Source of the DNA: Rhizobium altiplani
Lineage (GTDB): Bacteria > Pseudomonadota > Alphaproteobacteria > Rhizobiales > Rhizobiaceae
Direction: 5' to 3'
Assembly: GCF_001542405.1 (NCBI RefSeq)
Contig: NZ_LNCD01000103.1
Coordinates: 37,732 to 101,731 of the forward strand
DNA: 64,000 nucleotides
Below are positions 45,458 to 55,793 of this stretch, piece by piece. The stretch's first letter is position 1. Each line of letters begins with the position of its first letter. The notes under the pieces were generated by a model that had not been told where the DNA came from, searched no databases, and saw only the letters and a program-made list of their open reading frames with translations. Made by a program: the position numbers and the translations under genes.

Positions 45458-46066
45458 ATGACCACGAAACCGATACCCGCCCCTGCCAAGAAGCGAACAT
45501 CCATTGGATCGCGTCGCAACCCGGAAGCCGAGGCTGCTGTGCTTGCCGCCGCCAAGGATCTGATTTCGGAAAAGGGCTACGCCGGTTTCTCAGTCGACGA
45601 GGTCGCCCGCCGAGCCGGTGCAGGAAAAACGACGATCTATCGCTGGTACCCGACGAAAGCCGACCTTTTTATCGCGATCTACACCGCCGAGCGTTCGACC
45701 TTCGTGCCGGTTCCAGACACCGGGAATCTTGTTGAAGAACTTGTGCAGTACACGACCAGTCTGTGGCGTTTCTGGGAGTCGCACCCGGCCGGGGCGGCGC
45801 TTCGCGGCTTGATCGCCGAGGCGCAGGGTACGCCGGAGGCCCTAAGTGCGCTGCGCGACAGGTTTCTTCCAGATCGCACCGCCGACGTGAGACGGATGCT
45901 GAGTGGCGGTGCAGCGCGCGGCGAGTTGCAGGCCGCCGAGGTGGACGACAAGGTCGCCCTGTGGGTCGGATTCAGCTGGTTCAAACTACTGGTCGGCGAA
46001 TTGCATGACGAAGGCGTCATCAAGTCGGTGATGATGCAGATTGCAGAAGTTCGGCGCGACAGCTAG
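45458..46066 (+). CDS. TetR-family transcriptional regulator
   Basis: A 202-residue regulator with an N-terminal TetR HTH (GYAGFSVDEVARRAGAGKTT, IYRWYPTKADLF) and a helical ligand domain. The ATG at 45458 follows the SnoaL gene by 47 bp and gives a normal N-terminus. It may repress this operon or the efflux operon whose promoter carries an 18-bp palindrome at 39561; neither is shown by sequence. Confidence 0.88.
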   Translation: MTTKPIPAPAKKRTSIGSRRNPEAEAAVLAAAKDLISEKGYAGFSVDEVARRAGAGKTTIYRWYPTKADLFIAIYTAERSTFVPVPDTGNLVEELVQYTTSLWRFWESHPAGAALRGLIAEAQGTPEALSALRDRFLPDRTADVRRMLSGGAARGELQAAEVDDKVALWVGFSWFKLLVGELHDEGVIKSVMMQIAEVRRDS

Positions 46067-46242
46067 CGCCGAGCCAACTCTGATGGTGTGTCGGCGAGGA
46101 CACCGCTGCTACCTGAAACCATGGCCGTAAACGACGTAGGATTGTCTGTTTTTGCCGCGGAATTGAAATTCCGGACAGGTGTCGCGCGCCTATATTGGAT
46201 TGATAGAACCTAGAGCCTGTGGGCTAAGACTGGACCTCAATC

Positions 46243-48045
46243 ATGACGATCAATATCACCGCAAAGACGCCGGCGACGGCAAACTTCGAAGAGATAACGG
46301 GCGCAGCCATGGTCGTGCGAGCCTTGGCCGACCAAGGGGCTGAAGTCCTCTTTGGGTATCCGGGCGGCGCGGTGCTTCCGATTTACGACGCTCTCTTGGA
46401 TGAGCCCAGGCTTCGCCACATCCTGGTGCGCCACGAGCAGGGTGCAGCCCATGCCGCCGAGGGATACGCGCGATCGAGCGGCAAGCCGGGCGTCGTTCTC
46501 GTCACCAGTGGGCCAGGCGCGATCAATACCGTCGTCGGCATCGTCGATGCGCTGATGGATTCGATCCCGCTGATCGTCATCACCGGCCAGGTTCCTACCC
46601 ACCTGATCGGCACCGACGCTTTTCAGGAAGCCGACACGATCGGCATTACGCGCTCGTGTACGAAACACAATTATCTGGTCAGAAGCATTGAAGAACTTCC
46701 TCATGTCATGCATGAGGCGTATCGGATAGCGACCACCGGACGGCCCGGCCCTGTTCTGATTGATATCCCGAAGGATATCCAGGTCGCGCGCGGGCGTTAC
46801 TCGGGCCCCCGCGAGGCAATCCCTCTCCATCGGTACGAGCCGCAGATCAAAGGCAGTCCGGCAAGCATCGCGGAGGCCATAAAGCTTCTGTCCGAGGCGC
46901 GCCGGCCGATACTCTACACCGGTGGCGGCGTCATCAATTCCGGGCCCAAGGCGAGTGCACGGCTACGCGAGTTTGCCGCCCTTGTCGGCGCGCCCGTTAC
47001 CTCGACGTTGATGGGCTTGGGGGCGTTCCCCGCCTCCGACGACCTGTGGCTCGGAATGCCTGGCATGCACGGCGCATACGAGGCCAATCATGCGATGCAC
47101 GACTGCGACGTCATGCTCTGCCTCGGCGCCCGGTTCGACGATCGTGTCACAGGACGTCTCGACGCCTTTTCTCCGGGATCGCGGAAGATCCACGTCGATA
47201 TCGATCCGTCGTCGATCGGAAAGATTGTTCCCGTCGACGTTGGTATCGTCGGCGATGCCCTGTCTGTCCTGGAAGACCTCATCGCCGGGTGGCCACGCCA
47301 GCCTCAGCAAGAGCGCAGGGATAGGCTTGCGCCCTGGTGGAAGCAGATCGAGGCGTGGCGTGCACGCAAGGCATTCGGCTATCGTAATTCGTCGGAAGTC
47401 ATCAAGCCGCAATACGCGCTCGAGCGGCTGCGGGCGCTGACACTCGACCGCGACGTCTACGTCACGACGGAAGTCGGGCAGCACCAAATGTGGGCGGCGC
47501 AATTCTTCCATCTGAGCGAGCCAAACCGCTGGATGACATCAGGCGGGCTTGGGACGATGGGCTATGGCCTGCCGGCTGCGATCGGCGTCCAGCTCGCGCA
47601 TCCCAGGAGCGCCGTCATAGACATCGCCGGCGAGGCCTCGATATTGATGAACATCCAGGAGATGTCGACTGCCGTACAGTACAGGCTCCCGGTCAAGATA
47701 TTCATCCTCAACAACGAATACATGGGAATGATCCGGCAATGGCAGGAGTTGCTGCATGACGAACGCTACAGCCATTCCTATTCGGAAAGCCTTCCGGACT
47801 TCGTGAAGCTCGCCGAGGCGTACGGCGCCGTGGGTATCCGGGCGGAAAAGCCAGAGGAACTGGACGGCAAGATCATCGAGATGCTGAACACTCCCGGACC
47901 GGTGATCTTCGATTGCCGGGTCGAGAAGACCGAAAACTGCTTGCCGATGATCCCGTCGGGAAAGCCTCACAACGAGATGATCCTGGCGGACGAAATCGTG
48001 GACATGGGCTCGGTGATATCGGCCGAGGGCCGTGCGCTGGTGTGA
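46243..48045 (+). CDS. ilvB: Acetolactate synthase large subunit
   Basis: A 600-residue thiamine-diphosphate enzyme: FGYPGGAVLPIYDAL near the start, catalytic Glu65 (HEQGAAHAAEGYARSSG) and the ThDP/Mg region IDIAGEASILMN...LNNEYMG. The usual GDAS-type Asp reads Glu here, which may or may not matter. It makes acetolactate or acetohydroxybutyrate for branched amino acids. No regulatory subunit gene (ilvH) follows, so it is probably an orphan paralog. Confidence 0.9.
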   Translation: MTINITAKTPATANFEEITGAAMVVRALADQGAEVLFGYPGGAVLPIYDALLDEPRLRHILVRHEQGAAHAAEGYARSSGKPGVVLVTSGPGAINTVVGIVDALMDSIPLIVITGQVPTHLIGTDAFQEADTIGITRSCTKHNYLVRSIEELPHVMHEAYRIATTGRPGPVLIDIPKDIQVARGRYSGPREAIPLHRYEPQIKGSPASIAEAIKLLSEARRPILYTGGGVINSGPKASARLREFAALVGAPVTSTLMGLGAFPASDDLWLGMPGMHGAYEANHAMHDCDVMLCLGARFDDRVTGRLDAFSPGSRKIHVDIDPSSIGKIVPVDVGIVGDALSVLEDLIAGWPRQPQQERRDRLAPWWKQIEAWRARKAFGYRNSSEVIKPQYALERLRALTLDRDVYVTTEVGQHQMWAAQFFHLSEPNRWMTSGGLGTMGYGLPAAIGVQLAHPRSAVIDIAGEASILMNIQEMSTAVQYRLPVKIFILNNEYMGMIRQWQELLHDERYSHSYSESLPDFVKLAEAYGAVGIRAEKPEELDGKIIEMLNTPGPVIFDCRVEKTENCLPMIPSGKPHNEMILADEIVDMGSVISAEGRALV

Positions 48046-48047
48046 CC

Positions 48048-48617
48048 ATGTGTGGAGACCCGCAGAACGACACGATTATCGAAGGCGGCCTCGATGTTGA
48101 TGCTCCCGCCATCCAGAGCGGGGGGCTGTCCGACGTCCTGGCGGCTGGCCTTCGCGTTGTCTTCTGCGGCCTCAATCCGGCCGTCACCGCTGAGCGGGAC
48201 GGCCACAATTTCTCCTCGCCCAGCAACCGCTTCTGGCGGGTTCTGCATCTGGTAGACTTCACCCCTCGCCTGTTGAGGGCGGAGGAGGAACAGGAACTGC
48301 TTGCTTATGGCTGTGGGATAACAGCCGCAGTGTCGCGGGCGACGAGGAGTGCTGCCGAACTGACTGCCGACGACTACGTGACGGCTGCGCCCGAGCTGGA
48401 GGCGAAAATCAACCGGTTCTCACCGGACAATCTGGCGTTCCTGGGAAAGGCTGCGTTCGCTGCGATCAGTGGCCGCGGTGATTGCGATTGGGGACGGCAG
48501 AACGAGGTGTTCGCCGGAGCGAGGACCTGGGTCCTGCCGAACCCGAGCGGCCTCAACAGAGCGTTTAACCTCGAGCGCTTGACCGGACACTACCGCGACC
48601 TAAGATCGAAACTCTAG
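48048..48617 (+). CDS. mug: G/U mismatch-specific uracil-DNA glycosylase
   Basis: A 189-residue Mug/TDG-type glycosylase with motif 1 FCGLNPAVTAE and motif 2 LPNPSGLNR. It excises uracil or ethenocytosine opposite guanine. It begins 3 bp after the ilvB stop, so the two are co-transcribed. The first 35 residues are family-variable. Confidence 0.88.
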   Translation: MCGDPQNDTIIEGGLDVDAPAIQSGGLSDVLAAGLRVVFCGLNPAVTAERDGHNFSSPSNRFWRVLHLVDFTPRLLRAEEEQELLAYGCGITAAVSRATRSAAELTADDYVTAAPELEAKINRFSPDNLAFLGKAAFAAISGRGDCDWGRQNEVFAGARTWVLPNPSGLNRAFNLERLTGHYRDLRSKL

Positions 48618-48667
48618 CCGCTTGCACGGCCCGGAGCCTGCGGGCGGCCCACAAGCAGGGGCCGACC

Positions 48668-49672
48668 ATGCGTATCGCGATCCTCACCATCCCTGGCGTT
48701 CAGATGCTCGACGTGGCAGGGCCGATGGACGTGTTCTCGGAGGCCACGACGCAGCTGAAAGGGCGAGCCGGCTATTCGCTTGAAATCGTGGGGCTGACGA
48801 TGGAGCCCGTCACCGCCCTCAACGGCACTCGATTTCTGCCGGATATGTCGATCAAGGACACTCTGGAAGGGTTCGACACTTTGTTGATTGCCGGAAGTCC
48901 CGGCATCCGCGAGTATGAGGATCATCGAAAGCTTCTGCAGTGGATAGGTCGGGAATCGCGCCACGTTCGCCGGCTCGCCTCGATATGCACTGGCGCCTTC
49001 CTTCTCGGAAAGGCGGGGCTGCTGGACGGCCGTCGGGCGACGACGCACTGGAATTCCACTTCCCGGCTCGCCAACATGTTTCCGACCGTGAGACTCGAAC
49101 CAAATACGATCTTCGTCAAGGACGGTCCAATCTATACTAGCGCCGGGGTCACCGCGAGCATGGATCTGGCCCTTGCCCTGGTGGAAGAGGATTTCGGCCG
49201 AAGCATTGCGTTGCGGGTCGCCAAGGAACTCATCCTGTTCCTCCAGCGTCCCGGCGGCCAGTCGCAGTTCAGCGTTCATCTCGAAGCGCAGGCGGCCGAG
49301 ATCGGTCCGATCCGCGACATCACACAATGGATCGTCGACAACATCGCGGGCGACCTCTCGGTCGAAACATTGGCGGCACGGCTTGGGATGAGCAGCCGAA
49401 ATTTCGCCAGGACGTTTAAGCGCGAAACCCACATGACCCCCGGCGATTACGTCGAGGCTGCCAGGGTGGAAGCCGCTCGGCGAATTCTCGAAGAGAGCGA
49501 CACGCCGTTAAAGAGGGTCGCAAGCCTGTGCGGGTTCGCGGATCAAACCGGTTTGCGTCGCGCCTTCATGCGACGGATAAATGTGACGCCCGTCGAGTAC
49601 CGCCACAGGTTCCGGCCGTCCGGGGCGACAGCCGTGAACGCGCCACCGCCTCGGACGCTTGCTACGGCGTGA
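48668..49672 (+). CDS. GlxA-type AraC-family regulator
   Basis: A 334-residue regulator: N-terminal DJ-1/PfpI-like domain (RIAILTIPGVQMLDVAGPMD, ASICTGAFLLGKAG nucleophile-elbow region) and C-terminal AraC HTH (LAARLGMSSRNFARTFKRET, then FADQTGLRRAFMRRINVTP). It follows mug by 50 bp and precedes the AcuI-like gene by 46 bp, which it may control. Confidence 0.9.
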   Translation: MRIAILTIPGVQMLDVAGPMDVFSEATTQLKGRAGYSLEIVGLTMEPVTALNGTRFLPDMSIKDTLEGFDTLLIAGSPGIREYEDHRKLLQWIGRESRHVRRLASICTGAFLLGKAGLLDGRRATTHWNSTSRLANMFPTVRLEPNTIFVKDGPIYTSAGVTASMDLALALVEEDFGRSIALRVAKELILFLQRPGGQSQFSVHLEAQAAEIGPIRDITQWIVDNIAGDLSVETLAARLGMSSRNFARTFKRETHMTPGDYVEAARVEAARRILEESDTPLKRVASLCGFADQTGLRRAFMRRINVTPVEYRHRFRPSGATAVNAPPPRTLATA

Positions 49673-49718
49673 ATGATGCCAATTCGACCGCTACACGGAC
49701 GACACTTTGGAGACAGTC

Positions 49719-50717
49719 ATGGAAAAGAGCTTCCCGGCGATGGTGATCGACAGCGTGGACGGCAAGACAAGCGGCGCGTTTCGTGAGATTTCCATGGCAG
49801 AACTGCCGGACTACGACGTTCTGGTCGAAATCGCGTACTCGACGCTCAATTACAAGGACGGCCTGGCAATCACGGGCAAGGGGCGCATCGCCCGACGCAT
49901 GCCGATGATCGCTGGCGTGGATCTGGCGGGTACGGTTGTGGAGAGCCGTTCGCCAAAATGGCAACAGGGCGACAAGGTTGTCCTGAATGGTTGGGGACTG
50001 TCCGAGACGGAATGGGGCGCCTATTGCCGATATCAACGAGTCAAGGCGGAGTGGCTAATCCGCCTACCCGACAGCTTTTCGATGCAGGAGGCGATGGCCA
50101 TAGGGACCGCCGGGTACACCGCAGCCCTGTGCGTCGATGCGCTGGAGAAATGGGGCACGATAAAGCCTGGCTCAGGCGAAGTAATTGTCACCGGGGCGGC
50201 TGGTGGTGTTGGCTCGGTCGCGGTCGCGCTGCTTTCGGCGCAAGGCTACAATGTCACGGCGGCGACAGGGCGTCCCGAGACGCACGACTACCTTGCTTTC
50301 CTGGGAGCGACCGGCCTTGTCGATAGAGCAAGTCTTCAGGAGAAAGGACCGCCGCTTCAAAAGGAGCGTTGGACCGGCGGCATCGACAGCGTCGGTTCGA
50401 ACACGCTGGTAAACATCCTTGCTCAGACGGTACGAGGCGGCGCAATCGTCGCCTGTGGCCTTGCCGGGGGCGCGGATCTGACGGGTACCGTGATGCCGCA
50501 TATTCTTCGCAGCGTCGCATTGATCGGCATGGACTCCGTCGCTGCCCCGCTCGAGCAACGCCTCGCTGCATGGAGACGTCTTGAGCGCGATCTCGACAGG
50601 GAGAAGCTAAGAAAGATGACGACCGTCGAACCCATGTCCAGACTACCCCAACTTGCTGAGGACATCATCGCCGGGAGAATACGCGGCCGTGTGGTTATCG
50701 ACCTCGCCTCGACCTGA
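49719..50717 (+). CDS. acuI: AcuI/YhdH-type MDR reductase
   Basis: A 332-residue zinc-free MDR protein with the YhdH/AcuI pattern: STLNYKDGLAITGKG, GWGLSETEWGAYCRYQRVKA and the Rossmann motif TGAAGGVGSVA. AcuI reduces acryloyl-CoA to propionyl-CoA with NADPH; assignment to that exact substrate is by family. GGAG precedes ATG 49719. The 3' end overlaps the convergent ArsR gene by about 75 bp. Confidence 0.87.
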   Translation: MEKSFPAMVIDSVDGKTSGAFREISMAELPDYDVLVEIAYSTLNYKDGLAITGKGRIARRMPMIAGVDLAGTVVESRSPKWQQGDKVVLNGWGLSETEWGAYCRYQRVKAEWLIRLPDSFSMQEAMAIGTAGYTAALCVDALEKWGTIKPGSGEVIVTGAAGGVGSVAVALLSAQGYNVTAATGRPETHDYLAFLGATGLVDRASLQEKGPPLQKERWTGGIDSVGSNTLVNILAQTVRGGAIVACGLAGGADLTGTVMPHILRSVALIGMDSVAAPLEQRLAAWRRLERDLDREKLRKMTTVEPMSRLPQLAEDIIAGRIRGRVVIDLAST

Positions 50718-51035
50718 GCGATCCACGCTTTTCCTGTTTCCCTGGAGGTCGTCCGTAAGCTGCTTCAAGAACGTCGCGATGGCTTCCTCGTTGCGCTTGT
50801 AGAAAATCCACTGCCCCACCCGCCTGCTCGTGACGAGGCCGGCCGCGGTCAGCGCTGAAAGATGTGCCGAAACAGTGGATTGCGCCAGGCCACTTCGCTG
50901 GAATTGGTTGGCGCAGACGCCCATTGCGACGGGATGTTCCTGATCACCAAAATACGTCTCCGGATCCCTCAGCCAATTCAGTATATCCATTCGTGCCGGG
51001 TGCGCGAGCGCCTTGATGACTTGCAATGTATCCAT
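50643..51035 (-). CDS. ArsR-family transcriptional regulator
   Basis: A 130-residue winged-helix protein (VIKALAHPARMDILNWLRDP, GLAQSTVSAHLSALTAAGLV). No clear metal-binding ELCVCDL motif; the longer insertion with FGDQEHPVAMGVCANQF is the variant seen in many rhizobial metabolic ArsR proteins. AAGGAAA precedes the ATG. It is convergent with, and overlaps, the AcuI-like gene. The C-terminal 30 residues are dictated by that overlap. Confidence 0.82.
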   Translation of the reverse strand: MDTLQVIKALAHPARMDILNWLRDPETYFGDQEHPVAMGVCANQFQRSGLAQSTVSAHLSALTAAGLVTSRRVGQWIFYKRNEEAIATFLKQLTDDLQGNRKSVDRSGRGEVDNHTAAYSPGDDVLSKLG

Positions 51036-51265
51036 GGTCTTTCCTTGAACCTCACTTCGCTTTGCTGCGCGAGAACGACAGATAGGTCGATGCTGGAGCG
51101 CCTTTGCCTCGGCATCTTGGACGCACGCTACGCGCACAACGACGATCGATCGGATTGAACGTGGACGTCATGTAGTCCACCTGCCCTCGTGCCCGTCTTT
51201 CTGGGAACGACATCAACTTAAACGCATGTTGATTGCCATTCGCAACTATGCGGCGAACGCCGCGT

Positions 51266-53980
51266 TCATAAACAGGCCAACCTCCGCAACGTGGCGCGAC
51301 ATCTGACCGGTCGCCGTTGATGCCGAAGCTGGTCGGCCCGCATAGCCCGCTCATCCTGAAGATCATAGTAGACCTTGCCCGAGCACAGCAGGAGCCGCCG
51401 AATTTTGCTGTCGGGGACCAGCTTGACCGGGTTTCCATCGTCCATTTCGCCCTCGTCGCGAAGGATGCGCTGAAACCGCCCCGTTGTGCCGAGGTCGACG
51501 AGGTCCGACCGGCACCGCTTGTGGCGCAGCAAGCTTTTGGGAGTCATCAAGATCAGCGGTTTGCGGAAATTGCGCGCCAGTTGCCGCCTGAGAATATGGA
51601 AATAGTTGGCGGGGGTCGTGCAGTTGGCAACCTGCCAGTTACCCTCGGCCGAACTTTGCAGATAGCGCTCCAACCGTGCTGATGAATGTTCTGGCCCCTG
51701 ACCGTCATATCCGTGGGGCAGCAGGCAGACTAGGCCCGACATCCGCAACCACTTGCGCTCCGCCGACGACAGGAATTGGTCGAACAGCACTTGGGCGCCG
51801 TTGGCAAAGTCACCGAACTGCGCCTCCCAGAGAACAAGCGCGTTCGGTTCGGCAAGCGAGTATCCATATTCGAAGCCAAGGACGCCCTGCTCCGACAGCA
51901 TCGAGTTGAAAGTCTCGCACGGCGCCTGGTCGGGACTGATGGAAGCCAGCGGCGCGCAGCGCGCCCCGGTTTCCTGATCGATGATCACCGAATGGCGCTG
52001 CGAGAAGGTCCCGCGTTCGCTGTCCTGCCCCGAGAGACGAACTGGATAACCTTCAACGGCAAGTGATCCGAATGCGAGCGCCTCTGCAGTCGCCCAGTCA
52101 ATGCCGGCACCGGCCTCGATTGCCCTACGTCGCGCCTCAAGGAAACGACCGACAGTGGGGTGCGCGTGGAAACCGTCCGGTAGCGTTGTGATGTTGTCGC
52201 CGATGGTCCTTAGCGTCGACACCTCGACGCCTGTAGCGCTATCGCTCTCATCCTCGCTTTCCGCCCTGCCAGAGCCAAGTCCCGCCCATTTGCCATCCAG
52301 CCAATCGCCCTTGTTCGGCTTGTATGATTTGGATGCCTCCAACTCGAGATCAAGGTGCTCAACCCACCTCTCGCTGGCGTCCTCGACCTCGCCCTTCCCT
52401 ACAACCCCCTCCGCGATCAGCCTCTCCGCGTAGATGTCGAGCGTCGACATGTGCTTTCTAATTTCCTTGTACATCTCGGGCTGAGTGAACGACGGCTCAT
52501 CGCCCTCGTTATGGCCAAAGAGCCGGAAGCAAATCAGATCGATTACAACAGGTTTGTGAAAGGTCTGGCGATATTCGATCGCGAGCCTGCCGACGCGTAC
52601 TACTGCTTCCGGATCGTCGCCATTCACGTGAAAAATCGGCGCTTCGACCATCTTGGCGACATCGGACGGATAAGGTGAGGACCGAGAGTAGCTCGGGTCG
52701 GTCGTGAAGCCGACCTGGTTGTTGATTATCAGATGGACCGAGCCTCCCGTCCGGTAGCCTTTCAGGCCTGATAGGCCGAGGCTCTCGGCAACGACCCCCT
52801 GTCCGGCGAATGCCGCATCGCCGTGGATCAGGAGCGGCAGGACCGTCGTGCGCTCGGCTGTATCGCCGTGCTGTTCCTGCTTGGCTCTGACTTTCCCCAG
52901 CACCACAGGGTCGATGATCTCAAGATGCGAGGGATTGGCGATCAGGGACAGGTGAACCCTCTTACCCCCGATCTCCCGATCCGAAGAGGTTCCCAGATGA
53001 TATTTTACGTCGCCGGACCCTTCAACTTCGTCCGGGAGGAATGATCCGCCCTTGAATTCGCTGAAGATTGCCCGGTGTGGCTTGTGGATCACCTGGCTAA
53101 GGACGTTCAGACGTCCGCGATGGGCCATGCCGAAAACGACCTCAGTTACACCAAGGGCCACACCATGCTCAAGGATCTCTTCGAGAGCTACGATTGTCGA
53201 CTCCCCGCCGTCGAGCCCAAAGCGCGTCGTGCCGACGAACTTCTTGTTGAGATACCGCTCGTACCCTGTCACCTCCACGAGCTTCTGGAGAAGCCGCCGC
53301 TTGTGATCAGGTGCCAGTTCGGTCGCAGCGTTCAACGGTTCGACACGTTGCTGGATCCATGTCCTTTGCGTCCTGTCGGAGATATGCATGTATTCGTAGC
53401 CGACCGTCCCGCAATAACAGACACGCAGGCGATCCAGGATCTCGCGCATAGTGGCCAGTTCGCCCCCGAAGGGGCCGTCTACAAATATAGGTCGGTCAAG
53501 ATCGGCCTCGCTGAACCCATAGGAGGAAGGCTGCAATTCCTCGCTTTCGTCAGGTGTCATCAAACCCAGTGGATCCAGCTTTGCGGCCCGATGTCCGAGC
53601 ATCCGATAGGCCCGGATGATCGCCAATGCCCGTGCCGTATCGCGGTTTGCGGAGAGTCTGTCACCGTCCGACGGCGACCCTTGTCCTGCTTTCACCTCAA
53701 GCTCTTTGGCCCAGTTTCCATCAAGAGCGGAAATCAGGTCTCCATTGAGCGACATTGGCCAGTTCGCCGACTTCCAGGATGCGCCGGCCGCTGTTCTTCT
53801 GATATCGACCGCATTGTCGCCAAGCGAGGAGAAGAAATCGCGCCATTCTGGACCGACAGAATTCGGATCCTCCAGATATCGCGACTGCAGGCTTTCGATA
53901 TACGCCGCGTTGGCGATGTCGAGAAATGACGTTCTCGAAAACATCTCACTGGGTGGCTGCCGATCGAGTGCGCGATTCAT
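51266..53980 (-). CDS. sucA: 2-oxoglutarate dehydrogenase E1, C-terminally truncated (possible pseudogene)
   Basis: A 904-residue E1 protein with all ThDP motifs (VEVVFGMAHRGRLN-like region, IHGDAAFAGQGVVAESLGL). Full-length enzymes have about 995 residues. Similarity stops after LLLCSGKVYYDLQDERA, and about 25 unrelated residues follow to the stop; the last about 90 normal residues, including part of the dimer interface, are missing. ATG 53980 gives the normal N-terminus (FLDIANAAYIESLQ). No sucB or lpd is adjacent. It is likely a decayed second copy. Confidence 0.85.
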   Translation of the reverse strand: MNRALDRQPPSEMFSRTSFLDIANAAYIESLQSRYLEDPNSVGPEWRDFFSSLGDNAVDIRRTAAGASWKSANWPMSLNGDLISALDGNWAKELEVKAGQGSPSDGDRLSANRDTARALAIIRAYRMLGHRAAKLDPLGLMTPDESEELQPSSYGFSEADLDRPIFVDGPFGGELATMREILDRLRVCYCGTVGYEYMHISDRTQRTWIQQRVEPLNAATELAPDHKRRLLQKLVEVTGYERYLNKKFVGTTRFGLDGGESTIVALEEILEHGVALGVTEVVFGMAHRGRLNVLSQVIHKPHRAIFSEFKGGSFLPDEVEGSGDVKYHLGTSSDREIGGKRVHLSLIANPSHLEIIDPVVLGKVRAKQEQHGDTAERTTVLPLLIHGDAAFAGQGVVAESLGLSGLKGYRTGGSVHLIINNQVGFTTDPSYSRSSPYPSDVAKMVEAPIFHVNGDDPEAVVRVGRLAIEYRQTFHKPVVIDLICFRLFGHNEGDEPSFTQPEMYKEIRKHMSTLDIYAERLIAEGVVGKGEVEDASERWVEHLDLELEASKSYKPNKGDWLDGKWAGLGSGRAESEDESDSATGVEVSTLRTIGDNITTLPDGFHAHPTVGRFLEARRRAIEAGAGIDWATAEALAFGSLAVEGYPVRLSGQDSERGTFSQRHSVIIDQETGARCAPLASISPDQAPCETFNSMLSEQGVLGFEYGYSLAEPNALVLWEAQFGDFANGAQVLFDQFLSSAERKWLRMSGLVCLLPHGYDGQGPEHSSARLERYLQSSAEGNWQVANCTTPANYFHILRRQLARNFRKPLILMTPKSLLRHKRCRSDLVDLGTTGRFQRILRDEGEMDDGNPVKLVPDSKIRRLLLCSGKVYYDLQDERAMRADQLRHQRRPVRCRATLRRLACL

Positions 53981-54454
53981 CTGGGCATCCTTTCCATTTT
54001 TCGTTGGTTGCACCAGGGCGCGGCGGCGGTGGACCGACCGCTCGCAGCCCCTTGGCTTGTCGTGCAGCCACACGCCGGGCATCCTCGCCATATCGCGAGT
54101 CCATTTGCTTGCACGGGCCACGCAAAGTATAGGGCTGAAGCAATGTCCGATACTTGAAGGAGTATGCAAAAACGGACAAACTGAACCCATACGCTGCCAG
54201 ACGCACCCGTTAGACTTGAGCTCAATCAAAATCGCGGGTGCGCTGCCGCGGCGGCTACCGACATCATGATCGCCGAACCCCCAGTCCATTCCAATTATAC
54301 GGAAGTATCGAAGCAGACCCCTCCGCTTGGGTGTCGAATGCGCTCAAACCCATGTGGATCCCGCATCTAGTGCGGTTCAGGAATGTCGAGAGTGGACTTA
54401 TCCCTGACGCCGTGGGCCACGTGGGACAACGCGACCCGCGGCCGCTCGGCGTGT

Positions 54455-54751
54455 CTATTGGATACTTGCCTCCGACCACCTCTGGCGGGCGCGTTCGACG
54501 ATTTCACCTTCGGAACGTGCCCCTTCCTGAAACAAGGCGATTACCATAGCAGCGACCTCGACCCTTGCCCTGCGGTCGCGCTCAATTCCGTTCTCACGAC
54601 AGATGGTCTTGAGAGCATGTTTGATGAATGAGAAGTCCTGGTAATATGGAGGTATGTTGCGGGCATCGAATAGCGCACCTCGCAGAAGGATGCTGCACTG
54701 AACCCGAGCGCCTGCTCCGAGGTGTTCTCCGTTCACAGCCGTCTTTCGCAA
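54455..54751 (-). CDS. Small hypothetical protein (98 aa)
   Basis: A 98-residue helical protein with a central conserved-looking block (IPPYYQDFSFIKHALKTICR) that I cannot assign to a function. A TTG start has GGAGG 5 bases upstream, which supports translation. It is isolated between sucA and the secreted 110-aa gene; the following 258 bp hold no further gene. Confidence 0.5.
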   Translation of the reverse strand: MRKTAVNGEHLGAGARVQCSILLRGALFDARNIPPYYQDFSFIKHALKTICRENGIERDRRARVEVAAMVIALFQEGARSEGEIVERARQRWSEASIQ

Positions 54752-55009
54752 ATCAGCCTCCGTGTCATTCGATAGAGCCGTTAACTGCTAAGATCGAATA
54801 AGCGTAGCCGATTTAGTTGTCACTAATAAATGGCGTGACCTACGTTATCTACAGTTTTGTGGTAGGTGCCGGCTGATTGGCAGTGGGCGGTGCTTGGGGA
54901 CTTCAAGCCCGCCGGTCTTCGGCAGCAAGCGGTCGACTAAGCACAGCCTTGCTCAACTATACTGGGTTCTACTAACGTCACGCGGTATGTATGCCATGGA
55001 GAAATCATC

Positions 55010-55342
55010 ATGCGCCTGACAATAGCAATCTGCCTTGCAGTCCTGGTGCCCTTGGCCGCGTTCGCCAAATCGCCATCCGATATCGCCGACCTCGTGGGCT
55101 CGCGAGCCGCTGGCGCCGAGAGCGAAATGCAGGCGCGGGGCTATGTTGACGTTGGCGGCAACAATACCTGGTGGAACGCCGACAAGAAGCAATGCGTCAA
55201 GGTTCGCGTCTCTCAGGGGCGTTATGCATCGATATCGCAGACTAAGGCATCGTCATGCGGCCAGAAGGCCACAGGCGCCATGAAATGCCCGCCCGATCTG
55301 TCTCAAGCCGACCTCTACAAATATCCGGGTTGCAGCCTGTAG
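55010..55342 (+). CDS. Small secreted hypothetical protein
   Basis: A 110-residue protein with a clear signal peptide (about 1-19, cleaved after AFA). The mature part carries a W-W-N-A motif (NTWWNADKKQCVKV) and four Cys (positions about 62, 82, 92, 108) that could form two disulfides in the periplasm. GGAG precedes the ATG. Function unknown. Confidence 0.65.
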   Translation: MRLTIAICLAVLVPLAAFAKSPSDIADLVGSRAAGAESEMQARGYVDVGGNNTWWNADKKQCVKVRVSQGRYASISQTKASSCGQKATGAMKCPPDLSQADLYKYPGCSL

Positions 55343-55636
55343 CGCGGAGCGGAATCTAGGAGTCTGGAGTTTCAGGTCATGCGCAAGTGGGAGTGGGGCC
55401 CTGAACAACGTTCGGACGCTGATTGCGGGACCCGAGATACGATGGTTAACACTCCCTGCGAACTCGCCTCGACCTAGTGAGCGATGCCGCATGTGCAATA
55501 TCGCGAATGTGGTAAGGTATTGCGCAATCCTGGCAGGCGCAGCACCAAGGAGAACGAGTTTATTGGTACCATGGCGACCGGGCTTTAACGTTTTCGCGCG
55601 GGCCGCGAGCTAACGCTCCGAGCATTTGGTAGGGCT

Positions 55637-55698
55637 TGGACCGCAAGGCAAGCACGATTCTGCGCCGGTCGGAGAAAATGACGGATCAAACAGAGGTG
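55637..55698 (+). repeat. 62-bp repeat, copy 2, upstream of kup
   Basis: About 87% identical by eye to 17227-17288. It lies in the 450-bp gap before kup (55343-55793), which otherwise shows only a short palindrome ATTGCGCAAT at 55519 and no gene. Confidence 0.75.
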
Positions 55699-55793
55699 TG
55701 GTTCGCCCCTTCGAACCAATCGAACTGTCGAACGTTCAACGAGATCATTAGCCGTAACCTCGAAAAGATACTCACTCCCATCAGGACTGCCCG

